This document shows positions 4,903-5,540 of a stretch of DNA of 5,540 bases, piece after piece (position 1 is the first letter of the stretch; each line of letters begins with the position of its first letter). The DNA is from Pontiellaceae bacterium (lineage in GTDB: Bacteria > Verrucomicrobiota > Kiritimatiellia > Kiritimatiellales > Tichowtungiaceae): contig JAOZMR010000193.1 of NCBI GenBank assembly GCA_029934215.1, forward strand, positions 1-5,540. Reading direction: 5' to 3'. A model generated the notes under the pieces. It had not been told where the DNA came from. It did not search any database and worked only from the letters and a program-made list of their open reading frames with translations. The position numbers were made by a program, and so were the translations under genes.

Positions 4903-5532
4903 ATGGTACGGCGAACAAAAGAGGAAGCGGCTGCGACGCGCGACAGCGTGTTGTTAGCGGCGTTGGATCTATTTAGCGATAAGGGCTATTCTCGTACGAC
5001 GTTTAGCGACATCGCGAACCAGATTGGTAAGACCCGTGGGGCAGTTTATTGGCATTTCGAAAACAAACAGGCGTTGCTATCAGAGTTGATCGAGCATTTG
5101 TATGAGCATGAAGCCGAGTGGGTTGGTGTGAGTACGCGGGAGGTGAATACGCTAGAGGAGTTGCGGGCGATATTTGTGGATTATGCTCGTACGATTTTGG
5201 ACGACCCAGTGAGCCGGAAGTTCGCCTTCTTCATGAACTATCAGATGGAATGGTCGGAGAAACTTTTGGCGGAGACGCATGTTCGTTTGAATGAGCTTCG
5301 CGCAACATCGGTGCAGGAGTTTCAATACCATTTTTCGCTTCCTACAATCGCCGAGCGCCTGAGGGCGGACGTGGATGTGGATGTTTTGACGTCTACGTTG
5401 CTGGCGTTCTGGCTGGGTGCGCGGAAGATGTTTTTGGAGGAGTTTGCGAATACGGAGTCGGCGGAAGAATTTGATTTGAAACAGAGGATCGGCGATGGGT
5501 TCGATCTGATTATGAGAGGGGCGTTGAAATGA
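4903..5532 (+). CDS. TetR/AcrR-family transcriptional repressor (AcrR-like)
   Basis: The 209-residue protein begins MVRRTKEEAAATRDSVLLAALDLF, closely resembling the start of E. coli AcrR. The TetR helix-turn-helix lies at about 33-52, with TFSDIANQIGKTRGAVYWHF; the recognition-helix TRGAVYWHF is the AcrR/TtgR type. Residues 60-209 form the helical ligand-binding and dimerisation domain, whose sequence is variable and gives no ligand. Family members sense drugs, bile salts or other small toxic compounds and repress efflux genes. The start at 4903 is chosen for its ribosome-binding site and conserved N-terminus; a longer frame from 4792 would run through the operator. The stop overlaps the next ATG, so repressor and downstream gene are probably co-transcribed under the same operator. 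The gene is divergent from rpmH. Target and inducer are inference. Confidence 0.92.
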   Translation: MVRRTKEEAAATRDSVLLAALDLFSDKGYSRTTFSDIANQIGKTRGAVYWHFENKQALLSELIEHLYEHEAEWVGVSTREVNTLEELRAIFVDYARTILDDPVSRKFAFFMNYQMEWSEKLLAETHVRLNELRATSVQEFQYHFSLPTIAERLRADVDVDVLTSTLLAFWLGARKMFLEEFANTESAEEFDLKQRIGDGFDLIMRGALK

Positions 5533-5540
5533 ATAAAAAA
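5529..5540 (+). CDS. start of a downstream gene, cut by the window edge
   Basis: ATGAATAAAAAA begins inside the repressor stop codon (ATGA overlap) and reads Met-Asn-Lys-Lys before the sequence ends. The overlap shows translational coupling. A Lys-rich N-terminus would suit a secreted or lipoprotein signal peptide, such as that of a periplasmic adaptor of an RND pump. The four residues cannot identify the product, and that assignment rests only on the AcrR-like neighbour. Confidence 0.55.

Overview
The window looks like a chromosomal segment from a Gram-negative, double-membraned bacterium. The evidence is a YidC with a large N-terminal periplasmic domain and an AcrR-type regulator translationally coupled to a downstream gene, the usual layout of an RND efflux operon. 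The phylum cannot be fixed from the sequence. The L34 protein, the ACTCCANN octad array and the dispersed TTCCAA-NNN-TTGGAA palindrome remind me of Kiritimatiellota/PVC-group genomes, but this is an unverified impression.

Layout. Bases 1-341 are non-coding: an inverted repeat at the left edge, a TTCCAA-NNN-TTGGAA palindrome, and a pyrimidine-rich array of 8-bp units with a 40-bp higher-order period. Next, on the plus strand, comes a complete 574-residue AAA-ATPase-like/PD-(D/E)XK nuclease protein (DUF1703 type, 342-2066). It converges on the classical cluster rpmH-rnpA-yidD-yidC, read on the minus strand from 4655 down to 2119. The 47-codon rpmH (4512-4655) is too short for ordinary ORF cut-offs but is clearly readable. 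Divergent from rpmH is a TetR/AcrR-family repressor gene (4903-5532). Its stop codon overlaps the ATG of a further gene that runs off the right edge.

How the genes work together. rpmH (ribosomal protein L34), rnpA (RNase P protein), yidD and yidC (membrane protein insertion) form the conserved translation/membrane-biogenesis block often found near the replication origin. A good sigma70-type promoter with an A/T-rich upstream element precedes rpmH. A terminator-like stem-loop in the first codons of rnpA could lower expression of the distal genes relative to rpmH. On the other side, the repressor has a perfect 18-bp palindrome placed exactly between its own -35 and -10. The palindrome closely resembles the E. 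coli AcrR operator, so autoregulation and co-regulation of the coupled downstream gene (probably an efflux pump) is the natural reading.

Most notable: (i) a 16-base sequence, GTTCCAAACATTGGAA, occurs once in the left intergenic region and once, inverted, inside the yidC reading frame, with a third degenerate member upstream of the repressor promoter; (ii) the AcrR-like operator; (iii) the octad array; (iv) the intragenic hairpin and A-runs in rnpA. I found no CRISPR array, tRNA, rRNA, transposase or convincing new multi-gene system.
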